From Tetradesmus obliquus (taxonomy: Eukaryota > Chlorophyta > Chlorophyceae > Sphaeropleales > Scenedesmaceae): a DNA stretch of 64,000 nt. The notes below the pieces were generated by a model. The model did not search any database. It was not told where the DNA came from and worked only from the letters and a program-made list of their open reading frames with translations. Location: assembly GCA_030272155.1 (NCBI GenBank), contig CP126202.1:806001-870000 (forward strand). Direction: 5' to 3'. Position numbers and translations under genes: made by a program. The first letter of the stretch is position 1; every line of letters starts with the position of its first letter. Below, one piece after another: positions 35,433 to 48,643 of the stretch.

Positions 35433-36257
35433 ATGCAGCAGCAAATGAGCAACAAGATTGTATTCAGCAGCTCCGCTCTGCCTTGCATCCACATGGCTGC
35501 CTATGAAGGTGAGCAGAGGGGATGTGGGGCTCCACCCAGCAGGAGCAGCGCTGGCAGGCTTCAAAGAGCAAATATTAATTTTTTGTGCGTCTATTAAGAG
35601 TTTGCGATAGCCTCTTGGTCGATCAGCAGGTGGTGGACGGACCAGCTTTTGCGCGGGATGCCACCCCGCCACTGACAGCCACGCACTCTGAGCAGCAAAG
35701 GCCGAGCAGTCCTCCTTCATGCTGCAAACAAACAAATCAAACTAGCTCCATCAATTTTCCTCTTCCAGCAGCAGGCAACTCTTGCACTTGCTGACATGGC
35801 CCATGCGCCTCCCCTTGTTGCTCCCTGACACTCTCCTGCCCTGCTACTGCTGTCCATCCTTGATGTACACCGCCCTTGCTTCCCAGGTGACATCCAAACC
35901 CTGCGCAGCGCAATCGCCGACGGCGAAGACGTCAACAGCCGCATCGACCTCCCCAACCAGTCGCAGCACACCGTATGCGGCGTGACACCCCTCTACCTCG
36001 CAGCACAAGCCGGCCACAAAGAGGCATGCGAGCTCCTCATAGCAGCAGGCGCTGATGTGTCAGTCAAGTGCGCTGTTCCAGAATCGGGAGACGTGTTTGG
36101 CCCCGCAGACATTGCGCTGATCCACTTCAACCTGAAGACGTGGTTTTACCTGGCAGCGGAGCAGAAGCGGCGCGCAGGGCGCATCAGCCGGCGGCGGCAG
36201 TTCCAGAGCAGCAGCATGGCGCAGCCGCTGGTGGAGCACTCGCAGCTGGTCATTTAA
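35433..36257 (+). CDS. Small ankyrin-repeat protein
   Basis: Two exons (35433-35508 and 35887-36257) join GAAG to GTGACATC and give 148 residues. One ankyrin repeat is clear (GVTPLYLAAQAGHKEACELL, then IAAGADVS), preceded by a degenerate one (IHMAAYEGDIQTLRSAIADG with GEDVNSRID). The C-terminus is basic (RRAGRISRRRQF) and ends in SSMAQPLVEHSQLVI. Ankyrin repeats mediate protein contacts; the partner and pathway are unknown. The ATG follows GCTCAGG and is the first in frame. Its 3' end, including a stop codon, is repeated twice downstream. Confidence 0.8.
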
Positions 36258-36312
36258 GCATTAGCTGAGTGTGTTTTTACAATGATATGTAAGCCAAATG
36301 CTTGTATGCTTA

Positions 36313-36490
36313 GTTCCAGCAGCGTGGTGCAGCCGCTGGTGGAGCACTCGCAGCTGGTTATCTAAGCAACCACTTATAGTATAAGTATGATACTTTGATT
36401 TGTGCTCAAGGTTGCTGCATGACTCAGCGCCGCGACAGGCGCAGCAGCATGGCGCAGCTGCTGGTGGAGCACTCGCAGCTGGTCATTTGA
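36313..36490 (+). repeat. Two copies of the ankyrin gene's 3' end, stop codons included
   Basis: 36313-36368 and 36430-36490 repeat the last 50-55 bp of the coding region: VQPLVEHSQLVI plus TAA, and MAQLLVEHSQLVI plus TGA. They follow the real stop at 36257. Confidence 0.93.
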
Positions 36491-37501
36491 GCATTGTGTT
36501 GACGGTTGCTTTGAAACTACTAGTGCATGATGCATCTGCATTGTCAGGGTTATGTTGTACATTACGTTGTGAAGTGATTGCAGAGCTCGCCGGGGTTGTT
36601 GAAGTTGTATGGTACCCTGGTACCTGGTTGTCAGTGACAATAACTGAGTGTTGGCATGGCACCAGCTCGACATCCCAGCTGGCGGCTCCAGCATCTGTGC
36701 TGGCGCCTGCTTTTACAATACAATAATACACAGGACTGGACCTGCCGCGGCACCAGCCAGCGAGCCGATATACCGCTCATGAGGGTTGGTTTATTGTACC
36801 CAGTCTTTTTCCTTCGTTGGATGGGCGCAAGTCCGTCAAATCCCAGTTGCCTTGAGTGGCGTTGCTGCCACATGTCATGATTGGTTTTATGCTTCCTTTG
36901 CTCCCAGGTGGAGCTGCTGCCAAAGCAGCTGCACATGTGATGTGCAGTGGGAGCTTCAACTGCACATCATGTGCTGTACAGTCGTGACAGGGATTGCTGG
37001 CAACGCCCAAAGTTAACAAAGTGCTCAAAAGTCTGATGAGAACATCAGATTCCCTTGGCATGATCGTCATGATGATCATCAGACTTTTGAGCACTTTGTT
37101 AACTTTGGGCGTTGCCAGCAATCCCTGTCACGACTGTATGGGTCCTCAGCAGTCCCTGATTTTCCGGCACTGCCAAGCACTAAGTGTAACATTGCATTAC
37201 ATTACATTACATTACATGCTCCATTGCAAAGCCTCAAAACCGTTGGTGACTGTTCAACAGTGACCAAGTCAAATACGTTGGTGACCAGCACAAATCACTT
37301 AGAGTGATGTTGTCACAATAGTGACCACGCAATCACGCGTCCACAGCTCTGCCACCACCCTAAATGCAACGAAGCACTTCAGAAACAGTGCCGCGCCTGC
37401 TGCTTGCCTTTGCCTGCCCTGCCGGCTGCAGCAGCCCAAGCTGCCGGTGTTCAGGGGCAATGCACTGCACCCCACACAGCACTGGACAGATCTGTACAGA
37501 T
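36491..37501. other. Intergenic region with a long perfect hairpin
   Basis: It holds the 63-bp-arm inverted repeat, a TTACA microsatellite (37192-37216, about four units), and near 37390-37440 a copy of the SHOC1-like gene's last codons (CTGCTGCTTGCCTTTG-CCTGCC). Confidence 0.7.
36977..37138. repeat. Perfect 63-bp inverted repeat with 36-nt spacer
   Basis: Arms 36977-37039 and 37076-37138 are exact reverse complements (TACAGTCGTGACAGGG... to ...CTGATGA). The spacer is itself partly palindromic (ATCATGACGATCATG on one strand). No terminal target duplication or coding sequence was seen. Confidence 0.95.
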
Positions 37502-38650
37502 TCAGCCCCAGTACAGGCGCGCCTGCTGCTTGCCTTTGGCCCTGCCAGCTGCGCGGCCAGCAGCAGTACCCCCAGCAGCCGGCTTCTGGTGGCGCAGCTG
37601 CTTGCTGGGGTTGCGGTGAGGCATGAAGGCACCCACCAACAGGCTGCTGCTGCTGCTGGTGCGAGCGGCAGGGACAGCGGCAGCAGCATGCTGAGGCGCA
37701 GCAGCACCAAACGCGCCAGCTGCTGAGCGGGCAGCAGCAGCAGCACGGCCTGCATGCTGCATGCGCAATGCACTGCTGCCAGCAGCAGCAGCAGCAGCAG
37801 CAGTAGGTGCCGCCAGGTCCTCACCAAAGCCGTCAAACCCAAACTCATCTGCAGCGCCAGGCCCTGGCGGTCTACCACCTTCAACACCCACAAAACCCTG
37901 GCCTGGATAGCCCAAGCTAGGGCTTAAGCCCATGCCTGAACCCTGGTCGTCACCACCCCCCAGAGCTGCTCTGATGGGCTTCCTGCCGCTGCTGCTGACT
38001 CCAAACATGTCTGCAGCACCCGCTCGGGTCCTGTGGCTACTGCTGCTGGTGGCGTTGCACTGCTGCCGTCTAGCTTGCTGCTGGTTGAAGCTTGCAGCAT
38101 TGCCGCCAGCTGCTGCACCAAACAGTGCTGCAGCCGACCCACGCCTGCTGGTGTGCCCTGGTGCTGCAAACATCCCTGCTGCTGCTTCTTGCTGCTCATG
38201 AACATCAAACTCATCACCATCACGGAGCATCCCTCCATCAAATGCATCACCATCATCAGCATAGTCATCAAAGCCCTGCATCCCTGCAGCACCTCTTGCT
38301 GGCCTACGCGCCTGCTGCTGCTGCTGCTGGCGTGGCAGCAGGTTTGCTGCTGCATAGTCTGCCTCAAAAGGTAATGCCCCACCTCCCAGCCCGTCAGTAT
38401 ACAAATCATCAAAATCAGCCGGCCCAGCAGCAGCAGCAGCAAGCCGCCGCCCGCCACGATCAATACTGCCGTATCCTGCACCTGTGCCCCATCCCTGCTG
38501 CTGCTGCTGCTGCTGAGCATGCAAAGCGCTAGCCCTGCTGGCAGGGTTTCGGCGTTGCGCTGAACCCCAGCCACCAGCAGCTGCAGCTGCAGCTGCAGCA
38601 GCTCCTGCTGCTGCATGCCTGCCTCGCTTTCCACCCATGCCAGCAGCACG

Positions 38651-38698
<48 letters not shown>

Positions 38699-38762
38699 TA
38701 CAACAGCACTGCCTCTATGACTCAGGAAAGCATCCAGCACCCCTGACGGATCAATGCCACCC

Positions 38763-38798
<36 letters not shown>

Positions 38799-38813
38799 AT
38801 GGACAGGTCACCA

Positions 38814-38858
<45 letters not shown>

Positions 38859-39378
38859 GGTTGGCCAGCCCACAGCTGCTGCTGCTCCAGCAGGTCATCA
38901 TCCTCGCCCCAGCCTTGCTGCTGCTGCTGCTGGTGCTGCTGCAGCAAGCCACGCTTCTGCTGCCTTGCGCTTGTGTGCTCCAGGCGCTGCTGCTGCTGCT
39001 GCTGGACAGTCATAGCAGCAGCAGCATCGTCAAACTCATCATTTCCCAGCATAATGTCGGGCCTATACCCCGCCGCTGCACTATGCTTCTGCTGCTGCTG
39101 CTGCATGTGCTGGTGGTGCATGGTGGCAGCAGAGTGCTGCTGCTGACCATGCCTCTGCTGCTGCTGCTGCAACTGCCTCTGTTGCTTTCTAGACAGCGTC
39201 AGGTCGTCATCATCATCTGCCAGCAATGCTTGTTGCTCAGCCAGCAACTGCTGCTGCTGCTGCTGCTGTTCGGCCAGCAGCTGCTGCTGCTGCTGCTGTG
39301 CCAGTAGGTGCTGCTGCCAGGCCTGCTCATCCGAGTACCCACACTGCTGCTGGTGCTGCAGCTGTTCCTGCTGCCACA

Positions 39379-39414
<36 letters not shown>

Positions 39415-42400
39415 ACAGCGGCCCAGCTCTGTCTGTTGCCTGCTGCTGCTGGTAGTGCTGCTGGTCATTCTGCAACTGCTGCTGCTGGTACAGTTGCTGC
39501 TGCTGTTGCTGCTGGTGGTGCTGTCGCTCCCCTTGCCTGCTGCCTGCCACCTGCCGCTTGGGACTCGGCTCCAGCCGCAGATGCACAGCCTTCAGCTGTG
39601 CTGCCAGCAGCTGCATGCTGTGTGCCGGCACACCAAGAGACAGCAGCGGGTCCTGCGGCTGTGCTGCTGCCAGCCTATCGATCAGCACCCGCAGAGGCTG
39701 GCCCTGGGAGTGCGATGCCAGCAGTGCAGAGCTCATGGGGTTTAGGGATACAAACGAGCCAAGGAAAGCCTCTGAAGGTGATGGTATGTCTGAGAGGTCT
39801 GGCGGCTTCAGCGTGCTCCAGAAGCTGCTGGCTGCTGACTTGCAGACTGCTACAGCCATGTCCTGCAATGCAGCAGTAAGATGACAGCAGCAGGGTCAGC
39901 GGCAGCAACCACAAAGCACATGGTTGGGCTGCAAGGAGCTGCTGTGTGACTGTGTGTTGTCCCTCTGCAGCCCACTGCACATGCTGTCACGTTCTGTGGG
40001 CGCTCACCTGTGAGTTTGCTGCAGCTGATTAGCTGCACAGCAGCGTCCGCCACACAGTCGTCCACTGAACATCCCAGCTCCCACCCAATCACCTGCCAAG
40101 GAGTTCTGTCACATCCCTGTCTCTCACCTGCGTGTTAGCTGCGGTGTAGCTGCACAGCAGCATCAACCACCCACCACGGCAATCAACCACACCCACCACC
40201 TACATTCTCTGCGTGCACTCGCCTGCGTGTTAGCTGCAGTGTAGCTGAACAGCAGTGTCAGCTTCACTCCTGCTGCTGCTGCTGCTGCTGCCAGGCCCTG
40301 CACCTGGGCACCAACACACACCCTACCACAACACCTACTAAGCAGATATCAACTGCATTCCGCACCCTCACCTGTGTGTTTGCTGCAGTGTAGCTGCAAA
40401 GCAGCGTCAGCTTTACGCCTGCTGCTGCTGCCAGGCCCTGCAGCTGGGCACTGCCCTGCAGCACTGCTGCCAGCTGCTGCTCTGGTAACTCCAGAATGAA
40501 GTACAGCCGCTGGTAGGACATTGACAGAGACAGTAGGGCTGTGGCCAGGAGCTGCAGCGCTGCTGAGGGATCCTGCATGTATGCAGACATCAGAGGGACA
40601 GAGAGGGTTGGTAAGTGTGCATCTCGGCTTATCTGGTAACTCCTGAATGAAGTGCAGGTGCTGGCAGGCCATTGACAGGGACAGCAGGCTGTGGCCAGGA
40701 GCTGCGGCACTGCTGAAGGGTCCTGCATGTGCGCATGGAGATACATGGGGCAAAGGTGCTCAGATGTAAGCAGTAGAGTATGAGATGTAGGCTGTCTGGT
40801 ATGTATAACCAGGGCAGGCCACACATAAGCACTGGCACAGGGGCACAAGATGCGTTGCAGCCAAAGTAGCTACTGGTGTAGTAGTGCTTGCCAACATACG
40901 CTGTACATATGCGCAAGCACCCACCTGAGGCAGCTTCCCTGGGTGCCATACACACAGGCACGCTGCTGGTGACAGCACCACATCCACCACACTGCTGCTG
41001 CTGCCGCCCCTGCTGCTGTTGGTCCCCGCTGTTGCTGCTGCTGCTGCCAGCAGGTTGCGCTCCACAAGGCAGTAGCCCTGGCCTTCCAGCTGCAGCAGCG
41101 ACTCATACAGAGACCGCCGCTGGCGCAGCACACTGCCAGGGCTGCAGTTGAGCAGCAGAGGCAGGTCTGGGGTGCTTTTGGCGGGCTGTGCTGCTGCTGC
41201 CGCCGCCAAATCGGCTCTGGCGGCTGCTGCTGCTGGCAGGTCTGGTTGGTGTGAGGAAGCTGGCGGAGCATGCACCGCTGCTGCTGCTGCTGCTGCTATT
41301 GCTGGTAGTGGTGCCTCAGGGGCCTGCGCAAGTGCTGCAGCAGGAACAGCCGGCCTGCTAGCTGCTGCTGCCGCTGCCTGCAAGTCAGGTTCAGTCACAG
41401 CGAGCGCATAATGCCAGCCAGCAAACTGCTTGGCTAGCTTCTCTCTCCTGCTGCAGCTGCCACCATCGCCGTCACCTGCTGCTTCTGCTTCAATCACATG
41501 TGCCAATTTCTCGCTGCTGCTGCTGCAGCCTGCAGCACCACCATTGTTCAGATGAGCACTATCCTCGCTGCTGGCGCTGCTGCTGCTGCTGCCTGCAGGC
41601 TGCATCCCTTTTACTTTGTCAGCAGCAATGTACTCCACCAAAGCATCAAACTTGTGGCAAGGCAGCCACGGGCTCAGCAGCTGCTCATGTGTCACTAACA
41701 CACAGCTAGCATTGGCCAGTGCTGCCTGCACAGCCGCCTCCCAAGCTGCTGCTGCTGCTGCTGCTGATGCCGCAACACCTCCTACATATGTGCTGGATCT
41801 GCCGCCAGCAGCTGCTGCTGCTGCTGCTTTTGGTGTTGCTGCTGCCTGGCTGAGCAGCTTGCGGTCCAGCTGCGCAGCTGGCATGCCTGCTGCTGACAGT
41901 GTCTGGTAGAGGCTGAAGAACGCCCTGGCCTCACTCACCAGCAGCACCTTGCAGCCCTGCAGCATGAGGCAGCAGCAGCAGCAGGCAGCGTGAATGATCT
42001 GCAAAACAAATGATGTATGACAGTGTCTGGTACAGGCTGAAGAAGGCCCTGGCCTCACACACCAGCAGCACCTTGCAGCCCTGCAGTACAAAAGTGGTGG
42101 TAGCAGCAGCAGCAGCATTCATGATGCCCTGTAGGAAAGACATGCTAAGAGTCGACATTATCAGGCACAACACTGCAAGATCAAGCAGCAGCAGCAGCAG
42201 CAGCAGCAGCTACTCTCGTGGCTTGGATAGTCGATTGTATTAGCATCACCACTGCCTGACAGCCCTACAGGGTAACGGCTGCAGCGCCAGCACCAGCAGC
42301 AGCAGCAGCAGCGACTCACTGGTTTAGCTGCCTTGAGCTTTGTCAGCAGCGCCTTCAGGCAAGCCAGCTTCGGGTGGTCCCCTTCCCCACTGCCACTGCT

Positions 42401-45400
42401 GCTGCTGCCAGCACCTCCCTTCTCCAGAGCTTCGTGTGCTGCTGCCAGTGCTGCTGCTGCCTCACTGCAGAGCTTTGACACGGATGGCAGCTTCTGCAGG
42501 CCATGCTTCAGAAACAGATGTGCCATACGCACACCATAGTGCAGCAGGCACCCCGAAGCCTGTGCCAGCAGCAGCAGTCCCACTAGGTGCTGTGCTGCCT
42601 GCTTCTGCTGCACTGTCAGCGGCCCTGCTGCTGCTGCAGCATGCACGCTGTCGACAGCAGCCTGGGCTGCTGCATCTTCCCATAGCTTGCTGCTTGTTAG
42701 CTGTTTGCCAGGAGGACTCTGCAGATGAGTCAGACCACACAATAGAGCCTGGCGGTTGGCTTGCAGCGCCAGCAGCAGCTGCAGCAGCGGGGTGCCTGAC
42801 AACTCCACTTGCAATACCTGATGCTTGGGCGTGTGGTGACGCAGCAGCTGCTGCTGGTGCTGCTGCTTGTCCAATGCTGAGTCGTGCTGTGCTCCAGTGA
42901 GTGCTAGATCTGCAGCGTCATGCTGCTGCTGCTCGTTGTGCGGGCCAAGCTGCAGCTTGGCACTTTCTGCCGCAGCAGCAGCACCAGCAGCAGCATCTGC
43001 TGTCTTTTGCCGCTTGATGCCAGCAGCCTCCGGCCCGTCTCTGCCGTCAGCAGCAGCAGCAGCTGCCTTGACACTAGCCGGCTTGTACTGCAGCTGAGTG
43101 GCAGTGAATCGCCGCTTGCCTGGCTTACTGCCCGCTGCTGCTGCTCCACTCTGCAGCTGCAGGAAGAAGTCTAGATCAGACTGCTCAGGCTGCTGCTGCC
43201 GCTGCTGCTTGGCGCCGCCACTGGCAGCAGCAAGGGCAGCACTGCCATGCCCTGATGCTGCTGCTCCTGCACCTGATGCTGCCAGCTGCTGCAAGCCTCT
43301 GCCTGACTGAGCTTTTCCATGTGCCCTGTCGGAAGCTGCTGCTGTTGCCGCTGCCTCCGCCGCTGCTGCAACTGCTGGTGGCACTTCTTCGCTTTTTCCA
43401 GAAACAGGGCAGCCTTCGCCCCAGCAGCTCACCACTGTGCTGGTGCTGCTGCTGCTGTTGCCCCCTGATGTCCCTGCTGCAGTCATAATCTGCACCTGCA
43501 GCGCCTCCTGCAGCACAGACTGGAAGCAGCTGAGCTGCAACTGCTGCTTGCGTGCACTGCTGCCGCCCACTGCAGCAGGAGCTGCTGCTGCGGGCTGGCT
43601 CTGCTGCAGAATGTGCAACTCCTCCTGCTGCTGCTGCTGCTGCATCAGCTCCAGGTGCAGCTGCTGCAGCCCTGGCAGCTTCCTGCAAGCTGCAAGCCAT
43701 GCTACAGCATCATAGGCAGTGATGCCACTGCTGCTGCTGCTGCTGCCGCCAGTATGTTTGGCACCACCTGCCACACAGCCATCTGTCACTTCTCCCCCAG
43801 CACCTTGATGCATCTCGGCTCCTTCAACACCTGTTGCGTCATTCTTACTGCGCTTTGCAGGCTGCTCTATGGCAGTGCTGCTGCAGTCCCCAATCGCTGC
43901 TGTCCTGCCTGCCTTGCTTGCAACAACGCCTGCTCGCCCGCCGAGCCTGCTACACCTGTCCTCCTGCAGCAGCGGCTGCAGCGCTGACCAGTCAAAGTAC
44001 AGCTCCAGGTGGCCTGTCGGCTGCCTCTTGTAGCCGCAGCCCTGCAGGTACTGCCTGAAGAAGCTGCTGCTGCTGCCGTCACTGCTGCTGCTGCTAAAGG
44101 CAGCTGCAGCCATGTCATCTGGCAGCAGCGGCACTGGCAGCAGCAGGTCCCCGCCATCCAGCTGCATGTCAGCAGCCAGCAAGGCCTCAAGCATCAAGCT
44201 ACCTATGCTGCTGCCGTCGCCGCTGCTGCCCAAATTACCCACTGCTGCTGCTGCCTGAGCCTGTTGTGCCGCTGTGTTGGGTGCAGCCTCGCCAACTGTC
44301 AATGCAGCACCTGACAGCATGGACAGCGCAGCCTGGCTGCACCACCAAGGGCCAGCAGCAGCAGTGCTTGAATGTGACCCAGCTGCTTGCTGCTGCAGCA
44401 GCTGATCCCTGTGCTTTCGCTGCACATCACCCCAGCTGGCATCCCACAGCCATTCACCTTGCTGCTTCCCACCAGCACCCTGCGAGCCTGCTCTCTCGCC
44501 TGCTGCTGCTGCTGCCGCTGCTGGCTCCTGCGCTGGCAGCTTGCTCACTGCTGCTGCCAGCTTCAGGCCATCTGCCAGCAGCTGATCTGTCAGGCTCAAA
44601 CCTGAGCAGTCTGGCACACACACTGGCACCTCAAGCATGAACTCACCAGGCGACAGCTGCAGCTGCAGCAGCTGCTGCTGTGAAGTTTCCTGGGGTGAGC
44701 TCTGCTGCTCAGCTGTCTGCTGCACCGCCGCTGGTGCTGTAGCTGCCACTGTTTCCAAGGAATCTTGCGATTGTACTGTGTCAGGGGGCACTGGCAGAGC
44801 CAATGCAGCAGCTGCCTTGCTGGCTACAGCTTCACCACTGACAGTCTGGGGCAGGGCCGGCTGCTGTCTATCTGGCTGAGCATGCTGCTGCTTGTCCTGC
44901 AAGCCGGGGGCTTCACCCGGCACTGCTGTAGCCGCAGCCTGCACTGTTACAACCTGTGCCACCATCCCCTGTCGCTGCAGTTGCTGAGCAGCAGCACAGG
45001 CACCTGCATCAGCGTGGCTGGCTGCGACACGCCTCTCGGCTGCTGGTTGCCGCTTGCTGCGCTGCGGTGAGCCGGCTGCAGCTGATGCCACCGCAGCTGT
45101 CACAAGCGCTGCTAGGCTGCAGGGTGCAGCAGCGCTGTTTGCTGCCAGCTGCCTGGCACTCCTGCGAGCAGCATCGGCGGCTGCACTTGCCAGGTCACCT
45201 GGCAGCGGCACCAGGTCAGCTGCTATTGCAGCAGGCAACAGCAGCGGCTGGTTGTGCTGTCCCTGCTGCAAATGCTTCTGCTGTGGCGCTCTGCTGGTGT
45301 CCGCACCAGGAGGCAGCCAGTCGAGTGCAACATAATCCTCCCAAGCCATGCCGCCCTTTGCAACTGCGCTGACGCTGCCAGCAAAGCCTTTGACACCGTT

Positions 45401-48054
45401 TGGTTGTCGCTGATCACCAACTGATGCCGCTGCCGCTGCTACCGGTGGTGATGGCATTGGAGCATGCACTGCTGCTGCTGCAGCCTCATGGTATCCAGCT
45501 GCTTCTGCTGCTGCACGTTCCTGCAGCTGCCTGAAACCCGCAAGCAGGGGCCCACAGGCGTCCTCTGGTTCAAGCCCTGACTCGGTTACAGCAGCATCAC
45601 CACTTGCAGCTGCTATGGCTGTGTGAGCCAGCTCACTGCTTGAGCTGGCTGCTAGACAAACAGCAGCCGACCCCTGCTGCTGCTGCTGCTGCTGCAGTGT
45701 GTGGTAATCAACTGGTGGCAGCACACCCTCATCCAGCAGCAGCGTAAGCTGCGGCTGCTGCGGCTCGCCCCACAACTCCACGGCCATATCGCTGCCACTG
45801 GTGCTTGCCCTGCAAGCCGCTGCTGCTGCCACTGCTGCCGGCGTTGCTGGTGCAGCAGCAGCTGGCCCTGTTGCTGGCTGGCTGCTTGGCGCGTGTTCTC
45901 TGACTGTCGCCCCTGCTGCTGGCAGAACAGCCTGGACGCTGCTTATCTTAGGTGAGCTGGTCTCACTGGCTGCTGCATTGGCGAAAGCAGCACCTGGTCC
46001 TGTATACCTGGCTGGTGACATAGCCGCAGGATCCACTGCCGCGGCTGCTGCTGCTTGGGCTGCTAGCCCGCCAGGCAGCTTGCAGGAAGCTGCCTGACAT
46101 GCATGTTGCTGCGCCCAGGCTTGCAGGAGACTGTGTATACTGGGTGGCCCAGCTGCATGCGTCCTGCAGTGGCCTTGAGTATCTCCTGCTGCTGCCTCGT
46201 GGTCTGCTGTGCTGGTGCTGGGTGAAGTAGCAGCTGCTGTTGCTGCTGCAGATGTACTTGTCTTGCGTGGTGTCAAAGGCTGCACCTGCAACACAAGAAA
46301 ATCAAAGCACATGACCTGCTATAGGTGACAGCATTGTAGCGCAGGTGCGGCAACGCCTTGCAGGAACAGCAGGAGCTGCTCAGGCCCAGCAGCAATCTCC
46401 TCCTGGCATGCAAGAAAGGCAGTGCATACCTGTCTGCTGCGACGCAGATGCATCCCTAGCCACAAGTGGTGTATGTCACCTGGTTTATTTGCAGGAAACT
46501 CCTGCCTACCAGCGCTAGGGAAGCAGCATGTACTGCTGACACCCACAGCAAGTGCGTGCTACACGATGCTGAACCCACACTACAGTGCGACCACTGGCAG
46601 CTGCTTGCTGCTCACCCTGGTGTAGAGAGCTTCGCAGGCGCCTGGTGGTGGCTCCTCCTCCTGCACCTGCTGCAGCATGTGCTGCAGCCCACCCAGCGGC
46701 AGCATCATGGGGCAACACTGCAGGCAGCAGAGACATCAACAGCAGCTGTGTAAATTGCATGTGAAAGAGCTGCAGATATGTGAGATGCATGCGAAAGGCA
46801 TGCAGCGCATGCTGCAGCCCACCCAGCGGCAGCATGATGGGGCAGCGCTGCAGGCAGCAGAGAGATGCGTGTGCAGCTGTGTGATTTGCATGCCATCTAA
46901 ATCCCTAGGCCGGCTGCTGGGTGGGTGCCTTGCATGATGCTGGCCAAGCTGGCTGCATCAGGGCTGCTGCAGCACTGCATGCGAGATGAGCAGATGATGG
47001 AACAACCAATGATGTGCATGCAAACGAATTTTGTGCACGCTGTTTCTGCAAGCTTGGCGGGCAGTAAGCAGCACATGCTGTGCAGCTTGCAGGAACCACC
47101 TTCCAGTGTTACCTTTGTTAGTATGGTAGGTAACACCAGTTGCGCAGGCCGCACAGATTCGCCACCAGCACTGCTGCCATCAGCTTCTGCATCCATGCCT
47201 GCCTCTGTGTCCGTGCCTGCTGCTGCCGCTCCTGCAAACTCTGCTGATGCAGTGTCTGGCAGCAGCAGTGGCACCTCAAGCTCAGCAGCAGCACCTGCCC
47301 GCAGATGCCGCTGCAGGCTCTCTCCCTCATTGCTGAAGGACAGCAGGTGCAGCTTTGTGACTTCCTGCAAGAGTGGAGCTGCTGCTGCTGTAATTGTTGC
47401 TGCAGCTGTGCTTGCAGGACAGCCAGAACTGCGAGACCTGACCATTGTACTGGCTGGCAGTGCTGCAGCTGTACCTCCAGAGCTGTCCTGCAAGCTGTTT
47501 GCAGCAGCTGAGGCACCAGTTTCAGCTGCAGGAGGCCTGTGTTGACCGCTGCTCTGCAGCTTGCTGCTTTGCTTGGTGTTGGGGCGTGCCAGGTCGAATG
47601 CTGCTGGCTCTATCCTGGCCTTGACCACTGCCATCGCCTGCTTGGTGGCAGCCTTCTCTGTTTTGCTGCGTGGCATGCTGGACATAAGCACTGGTAGTGG
47701 CTCACAGCTGCCACCATATTGCTGTGCGAATTCCAGTGTGTCAGCCCAGGCGCTGCTGCCTGCACTGCTGCTATTGCATGTGCTGCCTGGTGGTGCAGCT
47801 GCCGCTCTGACAAGCTCAAGCTTTCCTGCTTCTGCTGCTGCACTTGTGGCGTTTGACAACACCGGAAGCAGCGCAGCTGTTGGTTCCCCATGCTGTTCAT
47901 CTGCATCTGCTGGTGGAGATGGAGAGGGATGTGACAGATCAGCTAGCTGTGGCCCTGCAAGCTGGCACGCCTTCGCCAGTGCTTGCTGCCGCTTGACTGC
48001 GAGCAACCAAACGTTGCAATACCCCCCGTAAGACGGCAAACATGGGACCGTCAT
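37502..48054 (-). CDS. SHOC1/ZIP2-like meiotic crossover protein (XPF-like), very large
   Basis: Exons in phase: 47113-48054, 46616-46717, about 46355-46402 (weak donor), 42320-46285, 40925-41956, 40372-40572, 37502-39862, about 2,880 residues. SHOC1/ZIP2 proteins are XPF-related, partner PTD/SPO16 and promote class I crossovers on meiotic chromosomes. Family-like blocks: LLHYGVRMAHLFLKHGLQKL; KVLLVSEARAFFSLYQTL; CVLVTHEQLLSPW with FDALVEYI; GYCLVERN with VVDVVLSPAACLCVW; SMSYQRLYFILEL with LTLLCSYTAANT; and a helix-hairpin-helix-like EAFLGSFVSLNPMSSALLASH. Between them lie very long Ala/Gln/Ser tracts, and the last exon is mostly poly-Gln/Ala. Canonical nuclease residues (ERKxxxD) are absent, as expected for SHOC1. 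Family assignment is from remembered motifs. The start is uncertain; further 5' exons may exist. Confidence 0.7.
40015..40300 (-). repeat. Three copies of the end of SHOC1-like exon 40372-40572
   Basis: Three segments (near 40012-40045, 40128-40165, 40221-40300) repeat LLCSYTAANTQ with its GTGAGG-like donor, downstream of the true exon. Confidence 0.88.
40625..40726 (-). repeat. Copy of the start of SHOC1-like exon 40372-40572
   Basis: CTGCAG acceptor is followed by a frame-disturbed copy of DPSAALQLLATALLSLSMSYQ, just upstream of the true acceptor at 40572. Confidence 0.88.
42020..42085 (-). repeat. Copy of the start of SHOC1-like exon 40925-41956
   Basis: GCKVLLVCEARAFFSLYQTL follows a CTGCAG acceptor, 1 residue different from the true exon start (GCKVLLVSEARAFFSLYQTL). 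Confidence 0.92.
46800..46860 (-). repeat. Copy of the start of SHOC1-like exon 46616-46717
   Basis: CTGCAG is followed by a near-identical CCCCATCATGCTGCCGCTGG stretch (LPLGGLQHAL), upstream of the true exon. Confidence 0.85.
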
Positions 48055-48643
48055 CTCTAGCTGTTTCAGGACATCGTGCGAAATTTGAATTAATGCTACT
48101 GAGCAGGCCAGCCAGGTACAAGGGGTTTGATACCGCCCCACCGTATGCCGAGTACGCCGTGAACCCTTCGGCCTGAACTGACACAGTGATTGGGCAAATG
48201 ACTGGAGCAGCGGTGCGGACAGTGACGAAGCAGGTTCTGCTGATATGGCGCACGGAACATGAAAGATCGTGTCTCCAGCATCAATCTGATACCTGTATGA
48301 GGGGGTGCCCGTGCCCGCAGCAGTGATCGCGACGTGTGCTGTGCTTTAACTCCCGTAGCTGATGCTGTCGCAATACGGCCGATGCGCGACCTCCCACCCT
48401 CTGGTCAAGAATGTATGCTAATCACTTTGCATTTGATCATCCATGCAACGCCATCATGTGCCATGTACTGTGCACGTTTGAGTGTCGTACGGCAAGCAGT
48501 AAGCAGTACTGCTTGAACTACTCCACACAAGCATTCTGCAATATGAAGACATTACCAACTACAACGGCAGTGGTCTCATATAGATGTGTGTGAGGTGATT
48601 GTTCGTCCCCATTAGGAGTAGAGGGGGACGACAATGCTCTCAC

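Noticed and set aside
37192-37216. TTACA microsatellite as telomeric repeat
   Set aside because: Only about four units and not the TTTAGGG type.
38754-39879. Plus-strand Leu/Cys-rich frames opposite the last SHOC1-like exon
   Set aside because: Antisense reading of poly-Gln/Ala codons.
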